A stretch of DNA of 47,510 nt from Geobacter sp. (GCA_003314535.1 POSG01000024.1:1-47510); one strand, 5' to 3'; shown: positions 8,301 to 16,930, counted from the first letter of the stretch. Translations and numbers: made by a program. The notes: generated from the letters alone by a model not told the origin.

Positions 8301-9478
8301 CGTCCCAGCTCGGCCCGGTATATCTCATCCAGCTCCAGGCAGCGCGCATCCCAGGAATGCTGCTGATCAGCCCGCTTGCGCAACATGCGGCCCAGCCGGG
8401 TCCGCTCCTCGCTGTTTTCCACCAGCCAGGCGATTCTAGCTGCCAGTTGCGACTCGTCACCGCTATCGGCGTAAATTCCCGCTTCACCCAGAAGGTCCTG
8501 GCTTGCATGCGTCTTGAAGGCTACCGTCGGCAACCCGCACGCCATGTAGGTGAGAAGCTTGCCGTTGGCATTCATTGCGGAGAATCCCGGCGAAACTGCA
8601 AGGTCCCCCGCGGAGAGGCAGAACGGAGCCCTTGCATAGTCAATCCTTCCGGTGAAGGTTATCATTCTGCCGATGCCCAATTCCATGGCCTTTTTCCGGT
8701 AGCCCTCCTCCGGGTACCCCATGGCCAGGAACCTGACCGGGCTCTCCTTCGCTTTCAGCTGCACTATTGCGGACAACAGCACATCGATTCCGCTGGAAGG
8801 CTCCATGAGCCCGAGGTAGACCCCGATCGGGACATCCTGGGGGAGGCCCAACTCCCTGCGCACTTCACTCCGAACATGGGGTCGGAAATGCGCCGTGTTA
8901 ACGCCGTCGAGCAAAGTGCCTACCCTGGTTTCATCCACGCCCCATCTACCAGCCAACTCGCTGGCCGCAGTGCGTGACCTGGTGATTATGTAATCGGCGT
9001 TTCCATGGTTCATGCGCCGCTCGAACTTTTCAACGAAACGATGCAGAAGCGAACTGTGCCCGACGAGGCCATTCTGCAGCAAATCATCGGACAGGCTGCC
9101 CTGGCAATCGAAAAGCAAGGGGAGGCGCAGTCGCTTTTTCAGCCTTCCACCGATCCATGCGCCTTCGTGCAGGTGGGCATGGATAAGGTGCGGCCGGAAT
9201 TCCCGTGCTACCCTGAGTGCGCGACGGTACACGAGGACGTCCAGGAACGGCCTCTGCCAAAACGGCACAACGTGGTGGCTCTTGCACCAGGGGACACGAT
9301 TTATGCGGTCGACCTGGACTCCCGGCATGTGGCGTCCGGAATGGTAAGTCACTATGCGAACCCTGTGGCCGAGCTGCGTCAGCGCTCTCGCCTGCTCGTA
9401 GATCCTGACATGGCGCCCGCAGTCGGAGAAGTAGGGAACAGGGGCCAGAACCATAACCCTGAGCTTTCTGTCCACCAT
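8297..9478 (-). CDS. glycosyltransferase family 4
   Basis: The 393-residue protein has the GT-B plan of family 4. The N-terminal Rossmann half begins MVDRKLRVMVLAPVPYFSDCGRH, a linker has PHLIHAHLHEGAW, and the donor-binding half contains GVYLGLMEPSSGIDVLLSAI and MNANGKLLTYMACGLPTVAF. The usual E-x7-E motif is altered: the first Glu position is occupied by neutral residues before MACGLP, as in some subgroups. I chose the ATG at 9478 because AGGAG lies about ten bases upstream and homology starts there; the frame is open further upstream without a sensible start. It probably adds a sugar to a cell-surface glycan. It overlaps the AAA+ gene by 4 bp. Confidence 0.88.
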   Translation of the reverse strand: MVDRKLRVMVLAPVPYFSDCGRHVRIYEQARALTQLGHRVRIVTYHSGRHMPGVQVDRINRVPWCKSHHVVPFWQRPFLDVLVYRRALRVAREFRPHLIHAHLHEGAWIGGRLKKRLRLPLLFDCQGSLSDDLLQNGLVGHSSLLHRFVEKFERRMNHGNADYIITRSRTAASELAGRWGVDETRVGTLLDGVNTAHFRPHVRSEVRRELGLPQDVPIGVYLGLMEPSSGIDVLLSAIVQLKAKESPVRFLAMGYPEEGYRKKAMELGIGRMITFTGRIDYARAPFCLSAGDLAVSPGFSAMNANGKLLTYMACGLPTVAFKTHASQDLLGEAGIYADSGDESQLAARIAWLVENSEERTRLGRMLRKRADQQHSWDARCLELDEIYRAELGR

Positions 9479-9736
9479 AGTCTCGATTCTCCTTTCATTC
9501 TCCTGAAACGGTAAGCCTGCCGGCTGAAACAGGAGCATGCCCGGTGAGCTTCCAGTCGCTGTGCTCATGTAGAAGGGAGACGTTATATCCGGATAGCAGA
9601 AGAATGTGGATGAAATATGCAAAAATAATGATTTTCCGCAATCAGCAGCATCATTTTCACCCACACGGCAGGTCAAAAGCTTTCATTCCTCAAGCGGAGC
9701 GCGGTGGTTGCCGCCGAAAGCTCATGGCAGCGGCAA

Positions 9737-10270
9737 TTACCTGTCTCGTCCTGCAGCTGACCATTTGCGGATCATCAGGGCTTCCTTTTCCGGGATTCCC
9801 AGTGAAAGGAGGAATTCGTGGTGGGACTCGGGCGCCCTCCGCTCGAACTCCGAGTGCCAGCGGCACATCTCGTCATCGCTCATGCCGGCTGCCCGGAGCA
9901 TCTCCACCCACATCTCCTTATCCAGCAAGAGGGGAACCCCGCCCTTGGCATGCGCATGCAGCATCCCGGTCAGGAGCCTCTGCTTCAGCCGGAGGGCCCG
10001 GACCTCCTCCCCCAATATCCGCAGCCTCTCGCTGAGGACCCGAGACGTCTCGTCCCCCTCCCTTGACAGGGCAATTTTGACCTCGGCCACGCTCAACCCC
10101 GCCCGCCGGAAGGTGCAGATGGCGTCGAGCCGCTCGCAGTCGGCCTGGGAATAGCGGCGATAACCTGCTTCCGTACGGCCTGCGGGGGTGAGCAGCCCGA
10201 TGCGGTCGTAGTAGAGAAGGGTGCTACGGGAAAGGCCGAACTTGCGGGCCAGCTGGGTGATACGGAACAT
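9737..10270 (-). CDS. MerR-family transcriptional regulator
   Basis: The 177-residue protein begins with a MerR winged HTH (MFRITQLARKFGLSRSTLLYYDRIGLL, then YRRYSQADCERLDAI), followed by a coiled-coil linker (residues 75-115). A C-terminal domain of about 50 residues (WVEMLRAAGMSDDEMCRWH ... IRKWSA) follows. GGGAGGAG three bases before the ATG at 10270 fixes the start. The C-terminal domain is closely repeated in the small protein encoded immediately upstream. No metal-binding cysteine pattern of metal-sensing MerR proteins is visible, so the ligand is unknown. Confidence 0.88.
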   Translation of the reverse strand: MFRITQLARKFGLSRSTLLYYDRIGLLTPAGRTEAGYRRYSQADCERLDAICTFRRAGLSVAEVKIALSREGDETSRVLSERLRILGEEVRALRLKQRLLTGMLHAHAKGGVPLLLDKEMWVEMLRAAGMSDDEMCRWHSEFERRAPESHHEFLLSLGIPEKEALMIRKWSAAGRDR

Positions 10271-10326
10271 CTGCTCCTCCCAAGAAAAAGGGGCAGGCGT
10301 CACCTCCCGGCGGCGCCTGCCCTCCG

Positions 10327-10512
10327 TCACGCCGACTTGCGGCGGATCTCCGCAATCCTTTCTTCCGGAAGCCCCAGCCAGCGGAGAAAACTATCGTGCC
10401 CCGCGGGATTCTCCCGCTCGAAAAGGGCATGCCAGCGCTCCATGGCCGCGTCATCCAGCCCGACCGCCCGGAAGCGCGCGACCCATTCCTCGACCGTTAC
10501 CTTCTTTTCCAT
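10327..10512 (-). CDS. 61-residue protein duplicating the MerR regulator's C-terminal domain
   Basis: A strong Shine-Dalgarno (AAAGGAGC, six bases before ATG) opens this small gene, 56 bp upstream of the MerR gene on the same strand. Its whole length aligns without gaps to the C-terminal domain of that regulator. The shared pattern is W-V-x3-R-A-x-G-x2-D-x2-M-x-R-W-H-x2-F-E-R-x2-P-x2-H-x2-F-L-x2-L-G-x-P-E, ending I-R-x2-S-A. It is therefore a free-standing copy of the presumed effector or oligomerisation domain. It could bind the same ligand or modulate the regulator. No function is known to me. Confidence 0.8.
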   Translation of the reverse strand: MEKKVTVEEWVARFRAVGLDDAAMERWHALFERENPAGHDSFLRWLGLPEERIAEIRRKSA

Positions 10513-10562
10513 CTTCCAGCTCCTTTCACCTGTTCAATGTCGTCACGGCCATGACGGGGAAA

Positions 10563-10593
10563 AGGCTAAACCGTGAACCGGTGATCGGGTCAA
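10563..10593 (-). promoter_or_regulatory. MerR-type promoter upstream of the small gene and merR
   Basis: On the minus strand a -35 TTGACC (10588-10593) and a weak -10 TAGCCT (10563-10568) are separated by 19 bases, the over-long spacing typical of MerR-controlled promoters. The spacer contains the dyad ACCG-n5-CGGT (10570-10582). This suggests autoregulation of the two-gene unit. The -10 match is weak, so confidence is moderate. Confidence 0.5.
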
Positions 10594-11183
10594 GAAAATA
10601 TTTCAGACCTCAGCCGGAAAAATCTCATCAACGGAATTCCCGACTTCCGCAGAAAGAAGAAGGAGGCATCCTTCTTCTTTGTATAAGCCGCTATCGATCA
10701 GAGGTGAAAAGCGGACTGACTCCTTTCCACCCTTGAGTCTCTTGCTGCAAAACATGTCCTCGATACACATTATCATTAACAATGGCTAAATATCAATTAA
10801 TTTGCTGTTGTATCAAGCAGTTTATAATTGAATGGACAGAAAGCGAACGAATACCATTTTGATAAAAAATCAGCATGTTAGAGGATAACAACGAAACAAG
10901 TTTGATCGCAATATAAAGATATATATTGACAAAATTTTACATCTAATTAGAATGTATATTTGGATAAACTTAATCCTATCGCGAATCAGGTGCGGAAAGC
11001 CATTGGGCTTAGCTGAGACGGCCGATCCACCGCATATGGACCGGCTTGAAGTCACATATGCAGCTTTTTGTAGGGAATAAACTCATATTTCAGCCGATCC
11101 AATTTAATTCAAGGAACATTGAGTTAGGTTCTGGATAACAACCTGCCGACGATCTTGCAGAAAAATGGCAGTGGAGGTCGTTT
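10594..11183. other. 590-bp gene-free stretch
   Basis: No convincing coding sequence is visible. The part from about 10740 to 11000 is clearly more A+T-rich than the surrounding DNA. A perfect 12-bp inverted repeat with loop GGCA lies at 10653-10680 (AAAGAAGAAGGA / TCCTTCTTCTTT). It could end transcription in either direction or fold as an RNA hairpin. The promoter for the PEP-CTERM gene is expected near the right end, but I could not pick one with confidence. Confidence 0.6.
10653..10680. terminator. perfect 12-bp stem, 4-base loop
   Basis: Purine-rich arm AAAGAAGAAGGA (10653-10664) and its exact complement (10669-10680) flank GGCA. The only T-run is inside the stem, so it is not a textbook intrinsic terminator, and its direction is unclear. 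Confidence 0.45.
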
Positions 11184-11795
11184 ATGAAAAAAGTGGCTTT
11201 ATTGTTTGCGATGAGTATCTTGTCGTTTTCAAACCCATCATTTGCCAATATCGTGGCAAATGGAAGCTTTGAAAGCGGAGATCTTACTGGTTGGACGCTA
11301 TCAGGCGAAACAGATTCGACTTTTGTCGCAGCATGGGCGGAATTTCCCAAGTGGCAAGGACAGCCTATACCCCATCAACCGGCCGGAGTCGATATGGGTC
11401 AATATCTGTTGCAGGCCGGTCCGACTATCTTGGGGTATATCACCCAAAACCTTCCCACAACACCGGGAGCCACCTATCAGCTTAGTTTCTGGTTGGCTGA
11501 TGATACCGGATATGGCGATCCAACTGAATTTACCGTAAACTGGGGCGATACCACACTAGTGGACAGCGTGACCGCTATTGGATATGACATGACGAAGTTT
11601 ACCTATTATGTCACCGCTTCAGGCAACACCACACCTCTCACGTTCGGCTTAGCCAATCCCCCCCTTTTTTTCTATCTAGACAATATTGAAGTAGAACAGA
11701 CTGCGACGCCTACCCCGATTCCGCCTGCACTCCTGCTTTTTGGCTCGGGTCTTACCGGATTGGGTTTGCTGCGGAGAAGGTACTTAAGGGTTTAG
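11184..11795 (+). CDS. PEP-CTERM sorting domain protein
   Basis: The 203-residue protein has a signal peptide (KKVALLFAMSILSFSNPSFA), then a jelly-roll-like segment starting NIVANGSFESGDLTGW, the opening common to DUF642 and CBM_4_9-type carbohydrate-binding domains. The C-terminus has proline-rich PTPIPPALLLFGSGL, a hydrophobic helix and the basic end LLRRRYLRV, which is the PEP-CTERM signal recognised by exosortases. Such proteins are exported and tied to exopolysaccharide or biofilm matrix. The exosortase gene is not in the window, but a deacetylase of the kind found in PEP-CTERM loci occurs at 41320. AGTGGAGG lies before the ATG. The flanking DNA is A+T-rich compared with neighbours. Confidence 0.88.
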   Translation: MKKVALLFAMSILSFSNPSFANIVANGSFESGDLTGWTLSGETDSTFVAAWAEFPKWQGQPIPHQPAGVDMGQYLLQAGPTILGYITQNLPTTPGATYQLSFWLADDTGYGDPTEFTVNWGDTTLVDSVTAIGYDMTKFTYYVTASGNTTPLTFGLANPPLFFYLDNIEVEQTATPTPIPPALLLFGSGLTGLGLLRRRYLRV

Positions 11796-11979
11796 CTTTT
11801 ACCGCGATGACAGGGGTCACGGCCACATTATTCATTCTTATGCTGGCATGCAGACCTGACCCTCTCCAGCCCTTCGATCAGAGGCTGACCACAATGTCGT
11901 CGTGGGGATGCAGGATTCAGGTTTTTCAATTGCAAGGAGAATGTTTTAAAAAAAAAGACCCAGAATAAAAGGGTTGGAA

Positions 11980-12417
11980 CTACCAATCTCCCTCCAGACT
12001 TTCCAGGTATGATGCGATGACGGGAATGTCGGCCTCGGGCCAGTCCAATGCCTTCAGCTCACGGGGTTCGACCCAGATGATGGCGCGGTGTTCGGCAAGG
12101 CTTATCTCACCATCCACGAGCGTGCAGACGAACGGCAGCAGTTCGATATCGAAATCAGCGTAGCTGTGGAAGACCGGCGGCAGCGGTCGGCCGACTCTGG
12201 CGCGCACCCCCAGTTCCTCGTAGAGCTCCCTGACAAGGCAATCCTCGGCACTCTCCCCTTCATGGAGCTTTCCGCCCGGAAACTCCCACTTGAGCGGCAT
12301 GTTCATCGTTTCGCTGCGCTGCGCGGCCAGGACCTTGTCGCCATCCTCGATCACTGCGCAGGCAACCCGTATGCTTGGCCTTCCCAATCCAGATCCTCCC
12401 GGATGCAGATTCCGCAA
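11980..12417 (-). CDS. Nudix hydrolase, MutT-like
   Basis: The 145-residue protein carries a complete Nudix box (G-x5-E-x7-R-E-L-x-E-E-x-G-V, residues 49-71) within the MutT pattern. Other signs are an N-terminal strand VACAVIEDGDKVLAAQRS, WEFPGGK, and a final EADIPVIASYL. It probably hydrolyses oxidised or other nucleoside triphosphates (8-oxo-dGTP in MutT). The start is a TTG at 12417 behind TAAGGAG; a second TTG at 12387 behind GGGAGG is also possible, since homology begins at about residue 16. It is divergent from the PilZ gene and shares the short intergenic space. Confidence 0.87.
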   Translation of the reverse strand: MRNLHPGGSGLGRPSIRVACAVIEDGDKVLAAQRSETMNMPLKWEFPGGKLHEGESAEDCLVRELYEELGVRARVGRPLPPVFHSYADFDIELLPFVCTLVDGEISLAEHRAIIWVEPRELKALDWPEADIPVIASYLESLEGDW

Positions 12418-12521
12418 AGTCGCTCCTTAAGTTTTTCTTTATTATTTTTCATACCGTGCTAATATGGGCACCAGTTGCGTCGTGCAACCGCATCCTCAAA
12501 CCACCGCCGGGAGGCATTCCC

Positions 12522-12884
12522 ATGTCCGAGCAGAGGCGCTTCAGCCGCATTAAATGCATAGAAAAGAGCATCGTGGAAACCGATTCCCGGACCGTCCAGG
12601 TCCAGTTGCTCGACATATCGCTCAAGGGTGCGCTCATCGAGCATCCCCAGGACCTGGCCGTTCAGTGTGGAGACCGCTGGAAGCTGCTTTTCAGGCTGGG
12701 CGGCTCGGACATTGTCCTCCAGTTCGGAACGGAGGTTGTCCACTGCAGCGAGACCCTTGCCGGCGTCAAATTCGTCGAAACGGACCTGGATACCATGATC
12801 CATCTCCGCAGCCTGATCGAAGCGAGAAGCGTCAACCCGAAGCAAGTGAAGCACGAACTCTCGTTTCTCACGGACAACGACTGA
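12522..12884 (+). CDS. PilZ-domain protein, candidate c-di-GMP receptor
   Basis: The 120-residue protein is a single PilZ domain. The two c-di-GMP-binding signatures are present: R5-x3-R9 (QRRFSRIKC) and D31-x-S-x-x-G36 (LLDISLKG). It therefore probably binds c-di-GMP; what it controls is unknown. A strong GGGAGG fixes the ATG at 12522, although the frame is open further upstream. The window also encodes a diguanylate cyclase with GGEEF at 38511, though nothing links the two directly. Confidence 0.9.
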   Translation: MSEQRRFSRIKCIEKSIVETDSRTVQVQLLDISLKGALIEHPQDLAVQCGDRWKLLFRLGGSDIVLQFGTEVVHCSETLAGVKFVETDLDTMIHLRSLIEARSVNPKQVKHELSFLTDND

Positions 12885-12954
12885 CATGCCCTGAGGCTGC
12901 CCATTGCCAGACACGCCGGTCCTGCGAGGCACCCAGGCAGCTATCGGCCGGGCA

Positions 12955-14373
12955 TCACCATTTCTGTTTCATCTCGAACCGCAATATCTCGGGAAGATTG
13001 CGCAGAAAAACGCCGATGCTGTGCGGAGACCTCCAGAGCATTTTCGTGTATCCCCAGTGAATCCTTGTCCGGCGGTAAAACCGCCTGATGAATTCGTTGT
13101 ACAGCTCCTCCAGCCTCTCAAGCGTCATGCCGTGGGGTACGAATACGAAGTTCATGCAGTTCATGGACGGCCAATCCTCGTGGAACTCGCCGTGCTCCCT
13201 GATGGTGCGGTAGACCGGCGCTCCCGGAAAGGGGGTGAACTTGGTCACGTTGATCTCATCGAGAGGAAGGGCCAGCGCATACTCTATCGTGCGCTGGATA
13301 GACTGCTCGGTCTCGCCCGGGAACCCCATCATGAAGAGCCCCTTTACCCGCATGCCCGCCTCCCGGACCATCCTGAGTTTCTGCCTCACCTCTCCCGGAT
13401 CATAGAGCTTCCTGTGCTTGGAGAGAATCTCCGGGTCCCCCGACTCGATGCCGAAATTGACCTGCCAGCAGCCGGAACGCTTCAGCAGGGCCAGCAGCTC
13501 GGCATCCACGTGCTCAAGGCGGGCAATGGAGTTGTAGCCGACCGGCAGGCGCTTTTTCTCCATCAGGATGCAGAACCGCTCCACCCGGCTCCGGTCGAAG
13601 GTGAACAGATCATCGTAGAAGAAGACGTGGCGTATGCCGAAATCCCGATGAAGGTATTCAAGGTGTTCGACGATGTAGTCGGGGGAGTTGAAGCGGAAGC
13701 CCCGGCTGAACACGGACCTGTCGCAGTAGCTGCACTGGTAGGGGCATCCGCGGCTCGAAATGACGCTGGTGTTGGGAGCCTTCGGGTAACTGAACAGGGG
13801 GAGGTTGTAGCGCCGGGGGAAATCGCGCAGTCGGCCGTAGGCCGGAAAAGGCAGCGCATCCAGGTCGGGCATGTTCTCCCTGGTTGAAGTGAGAACCCCC
13901 TTGCCGTCCCTGCGGAAAGCGACGCCGGGAATCGACTCCGGGTTGCGGAACTGGTCGCGCAAAAGCTCCCAGAAGGTGATCTCCCCTTCGCCGATCACCA
14001 GGAAATCGATGGCGGGGAAGTCATTCAACAGCGCCGCGCCTGCCGAACAGGCATGGGAGCCGCCGAAAACGACCCGCACATCCGCGTTCATCTGCTTGAG
14101 GCGTTCGGCTATGGCGTACCCTTCAAGAAAGGAGGAAGTGGTGCAGGAAAAGCCCACCACGTCCGGGCCGCGGGACAGGATGTCCCCTGCATGTTCCTCC
14201 ACCGTGGCCGGAGCGCCGTAGCAGTCCAGTATAGCCACATCGACACCTTTGCTTTCCAGGAAAGCCGCGATGCTCAAGAGGCCGATTGGGGGCATGAGGT
14301 TGAATATGGTGGTAATGTCTTTCCCCGCCCCCATCCAGTTGCTGCCATGTGGGTGGACCAGAAGCGCTTTCAT
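12955..14373 (-). CDS. B12-binding-domain radical SAM enzyme
   Basis: The 472-residue protein has an N-terminal cobalamin-binding-like domain (residues 1-140, with VVGFSCTTSSF, VVFGGSHAC and FLVIGEGE). A radical SAM TIM barrel follows, with the cluster motif C210-x3-C214-x2-C217 (SRGCPYQCSYCD). C-terminal motifs such as VNFGIESGD, LFMMGFPGET and FTPFPGAPVY are typical of the class that includes methyltransferases and ring-formation enzymes. A histidine ligand D-x-H-x-x-G is not visible, so cobalamin may bind base-off without a protein ligand. The ATG is fused to the larE stop (TGATG) behind AAGGAG, so the two are coupled. The substrate is unknown. Confidence 0.9.
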   Translation of the reverse strand: MKALLVHPHGSNWMGAGKDITTIFNLMPPIGLLSIAAFLESKGVDVAILDCYGAPATVEEHAGDILSRGPDVVGFSCTTSSFLEGYAIAERLKQMNADVRVVFGGSHACSAGAALLNDFPAIDFLVIGEGEITFWELLRDQFRNPESIPGVAFRRDGKGVLTSTRENMPDLDALPFPAYGRLRDFPRRYNLPLFSYPKAPNTSVISSRGCPYQCSYCDRSVFSRGFRFNSPDYIVEHLEYLHRDFGIRHVFFYDDLFTFDRSRVERFCILMEKKRLPVGYNSIARLEHVDAELLALLKRSGCWQVNFGIESGDPEILSKHRKLYDPGEVRQKLRMVREAGMRVKGLFMMGFPGETEQSIQRTIEYALALPLDEINVTKFTPFPGAPVYRTIREHGEFHEDWPSMNCMNFVFVPHGMTLERLEELYNEFIRRFYRRTRIHWGYTKMLWRSPHSIGVFLRNLPEILRFEMKQKW

Positions 14374-15209
14374 CAATCTCCTTCCCCTGCCCTGCCGTTT
14401 CCTGCCAGATGTTCGTTCATGCTCCCGGTCCGGTACCCTTCCAGGTCCAGTGACACATAGGTGAACCCCGTTGATTTGAAGTAAAAAGCTATCTTTCGCC
14501 GCAGTTCCGTGTCCAGCAGTCGCGGGATTTCCGCCTCGCCGACCTCGATCCTTGCCGAATCGCCGTGGAACCTTACCCGATAGGTGCAAAAGCCCAGTTC
14601 CCGGAGGAACTCCTCGCACTTCTCTATCTTTCCGAGGCGCTCGGTATTGATCTCCGTACCATAGGGAAAACGGCTGGCAAGACACGCGAAGGGCTGCTTG
14701 TCCCAGGTGGGCAGGCCCAGCTCCCTGCTGAGCATTCGTATTTCCGCTTTCGACAGCCCCGCCTCCATGAGCGGGCTCCGCACGCCCAGCTCCACGACAG
14801 CGCGCCGGCCCGGGCGGTAATCGCCAAGGTCATCGGTGTTGCTGCCATCCAGGACATGGGACAGGCCAAGCTCACCGGCCTTTTTCAGGCATTGCCGGAA
14901 CAGCTCCTTTTTGCAGTGGTAGCACCTGTCAAGGGGATTCGCGGAAAAACCCGGCATATCCAGTTCATTGGACTTGATGACGATGCGGCGAACGCCGATC
15001 GCTTCGGCCAGCTGCCCGGCCTCGTTGAACTCGGACTCCGGATAGGTTGGCGATGTCGCCGTAACAGCCCACGCATTGCCTCCCAGAACGTCGTGGGCCG
15101 CCTTCAGGAGGAAAGTGGAATCAACACCGCCGGAAAACGCCACCAGCACCGAGCCCATTTCGGCAAGGGACTGCCGCAGGGATTCATATTTTTCGTGGAG
15201 CTGATACAT
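14373..15209 (-). CDS. larE: LarE-family sulfur transferase (PP-loop)
   Basis: The 278-residue protein belongs to the LarE family, which adds sulfur to the nickel-pincer nucleotide precursor of lactate racemase. The PP-loop SGGVDS is at residues 26-31, with YPESEFNEA, the D-x-C-Y-x-C motif (C96, C99) and ACLASR with C176. In Lactiplantibacillus LarE the sacrificial cysteine is Cys176. Forms with three cysteines are known to carry an iron-sulfur cluster and act catalytically; the C96/C99/C176 set suggests that type here (inference). No larA, larB or larC is in the window, so the target may differ. The ATG at 15209 is 11 bp after cysK and overlaps the radical SAM start; its Shine-Dalgarno is weak. 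Confidence 0.9.
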   Translation of the reverse strand: MYQLHEKYESLRQSLAEMGSVLVAFSGGVDSTFLLKAAHDVLGGNAWAVTATSPTYPESEFNEAGQLAEAIGVRRIVIKSNELDMPGFSANPLDRCYHCKKELFRQCLKKAGELGLSHVLDGSNTDDLGDYRPGRRAVVELGVRSPLMEAGLSKAEIRMLSRELGLPTWDKQPFACLASRFPYGTEINTERLGKIEKCEEFLRELGFCTYRVRFHGDSARIEVGEAEIPRLLDTELRRKIAFYFKSTGFTYVSLDLEGYRTGSMNEHLAGNGRAGEGD

Positions 15210-15220
15210 TTGTGCCGGTT

Positions 15221-16144
15221 TCAGTCGTAGATCCCGGTTGAAAGATACCGCTCGCCGGTATCGCACATAATTGTCACCACGTTCCTGCCCCTGCCCAGCT
15301 TCCTTGCAAGCTGGAGGGCACCGAAAAAATTGGCCCCGGACGATATTCCCACCAGCAGGCCTTCCAACCTGGCAAGCTTCCTGGCGCCCTCGAAGGCTTC
15401 CTCGTTCTCCACCCGGATGACTTCATCGTAAACGCTGGTGTTCAGCACTCCCGGAACGAAGCCGGCGCCGATTCCCTGTATCTTGTGCGGACCCGGCACC
15501 CCCCCGGAAAGGATGGGCGAATCGGCAGGCTCTAAAGCCGCAATCCGGATTCCCGGGTTGTGCTTCTTAAGCACCTCTCCCACGCCGGTCAATGTCCCGC
15601 CGGTGCCGACCCCGGCGGCAAAGCCGTCGATGGAGAGCCCTCGCATCGAATCGATGATTTCCGGGCCCGTCGTGCGGCGGTGAGCCTCAGGATTGGCCGG
15701 GTTGTTGAACTGCTGCGGCATGAAATATCCATGCTTTGCAGCAAGGTCCTCTGCCTTCTGCACCGCTCCCCGCATTCCCTGGGATCCAGGAGTGAGAATC
15801 AGCTCCGCGCCGTAAGCAGCCAGGAGCCTTCTCCGCTCGACTGACATGGTGTCGGGCATGGTCAATACGAGCTTGTAGCCCTTGACGGCGCAGACCACGG
15901 ACAGCCCGATACCCGTGTTACCGCTGGTGGGCTCGATAACGGTGGCGCCTGGCTTCAGGCAGCCGTCCTTCTCAGCCGTTTCGATCATAGCTCGGCAGAT
16001 CCGGTCCTTGACGCTTCCGCCGGGATTCCGCGATTCCATTTTAACGTAAATGTCGGCGCAATCCCTTTCGACAAGCCTGCATATCCTGACGAGCGGCGTG
16101 CCGCCGACCAGGCCGAGCACGGCGGCGTCCTTGATATCGGTCAT
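15221..16144 (-). CDS. cysK: cysteine synthase A (O-acetylserine sulfhydrylase)
   Basis: The 307-residue protein is a pyridoxal-phosphate enzyme of the cysteine synthase family. Visible motifs are the PLP lysine K46 in NPGGSVKDR, the substrate loop [11 protein letters not shown], the phosphate-binding [12 protein letters not shown] and the C-terminal [12 protein letters not shown]. It makes cysteine from O-acetylserine and sulfide. The length fits the family. AAGGAG precedes the ATG, about 170 bp after the Rrf2 regulator gene on the same strand, and larE begins 11 bp after its stop. The order regulator - cysteine source - sulfur transferase - radical SAM suggests sulfur and Fe-S supply. Confidence 0.95.
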   Translation of the reverse strand: MTDIKDAAVLGLVGGTPLVRICRLVERDCADIYVKMESRNPGGSVKDRICRAMIETAEKDGCLKPGATVIEPTSGNTGIGLSVVCAVKGYKLVLTMPDTMSVERRRLLAAYGAELILTPGSQGMRGAVQKAEDLAAKHGYFMPQQFNNPANPEAHRRTTGPEIIDSMRGLSIDGFAAGVGTGGTLTGVGEVLKKHNPGIRIAALEPADSPILSGGVPGPHKIQGIGAGFVPGVLNTSVYDEVIRVENEEAFEGARKLARLEGLLVGISSGANFFGALQLARKLGRGRNVVTIMCDTGERYLSTGIYD

Positions 16145-16312
16145 TTCATGCTCCTTTCAGCAAGCAGATGAGCGCGCATCGAGCACATCTTCAACCGGAA
16201 CCGTCCCCCGTGCTCTGCATGTGAATACGCGCAATCATTTCCTTTAGGGGCAGACCCCGTGTGTGCCTTTTTCCGGGCAGGCACAGGAGCCTCCCTACCA
16301 TCCTGATACTCC

Positions 16313-16780
16313 TCAAATGCAGTAAGTGAAACGATGATCCTGCTCCCGCTTGATTCCCAGCGCCTGCCCGCGTTCGCAAAGCGTCTGCAGGGTAAGCTCC
16401 GAGAAGAATTCGTTGAGCCTGTCACCTGCAGCCCTCCAAACCTCCTGGGTCACGCAGCTGCCATCCAGCACGCATTCCCCTTTCTTTTTCTTCTTCGTGC
16501 CCGCACACTCCACCAGCAGGGTGTCTCCTTCAGCCGCCTCCAGGATTTCACGCACTGTTATCTGGTCCGGCTTTCGCGCCAGGCAGTACCCTCCCTGGGG
16601 GCCCCGCTTGCTCTTCAGTATCCCGGCTTTCTTGAAGTTCTGGAAGATCTGCTCCAGGTAACGGGGCGATATGTCCTGCCTGCGGGAAATATCCTTGATC
16701 TGGGCGGGAAGCGTCCCCGAATTGTATGCCATGTCGAACAGTGCCCGCAAACCATAGCGGCTCTTGGTGGAAAGCCTCAT
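16313..16780 (-). CDS. Rrf2-family (IscR/CymR-like) transcriptional regulator
   Basis: The 155-residue protein has the Rrf2 winged HTH (MRLSTKSRYGLRALFDMA, DISPRYLEQIFQNFKKAGILKS, RGPQGGYCLAR) and three cysteines C92, C103 and C109 ahead of T-x-E-V-W. In IscR the Fe-S-ligating cysteines are C92, C98 and C104, so the pattern is kept but with a five-residue lysine-rich insertion between the first two. It could sense iron-sulfur status or cysteine supply and control the cysK-larE-radical SAM operon downstream. The ATG at 16780 has AAAGGAG before it; upstream in-frame codons have no good start. Confidence 0.9.
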   Translation of the reverse strand: MRLSTKSRYGLRALFDMAYNSGTLPAQIKDISRRQDISPRYLEQIFQNFKKAGILKSKRGPQGGYCLARKPDQITVREILEAAEGDTLLVECAGTKKKKKGECVLDGSCVTQEVWRAAGDRLNEFFSELTLQTLCERGQALGIKREQDHRFTYCI

Positions 16781-16859
16781 AAACGCACTCCTTTGTTGAA
16801 AACGGGTCCGGGAGAAACAGGACATTCGGATTGGCCCCGGCATGGCGCAATTCAATCAT

Positions 16860-16889
16860 AATTTATCCGAATCATATTATTATTGTCAA
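16860..16889 (-). promoter_or_regulatory. sigma-70 promoter of the Rrf2-cysK operon
   Basis: On the minus strand a perfect -35 TTGACA (16884-16889) is followed by an 18-base AT-rich spacer and TAAATT (16860-16865). The spacer and flanks hold imperfect dyads of ATAAT/ATTAT type, plausible for an Rrf2 regulator binding its own promoter. Confidence 0.65.
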
Positions 16890-16902
16890 GAAATCATGCA
16901 GA

Positions 16903-16930
16903 TTGACCCCTGATTCTCCATGGTTATACT
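16903..16930 (+). promoter_or_regulatory. sigma-70 promoter of the flavin reductase-like gene
   Basis: TTGACC (16903-16908), a 16-base spacer and TATACT (16925-16930) lie 76 bases before the ATG at 17006. It is divergent from, and about 14 bp away from, the Rrf2 promoter, so the two genes could share an operator. Confidence 0.6.
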
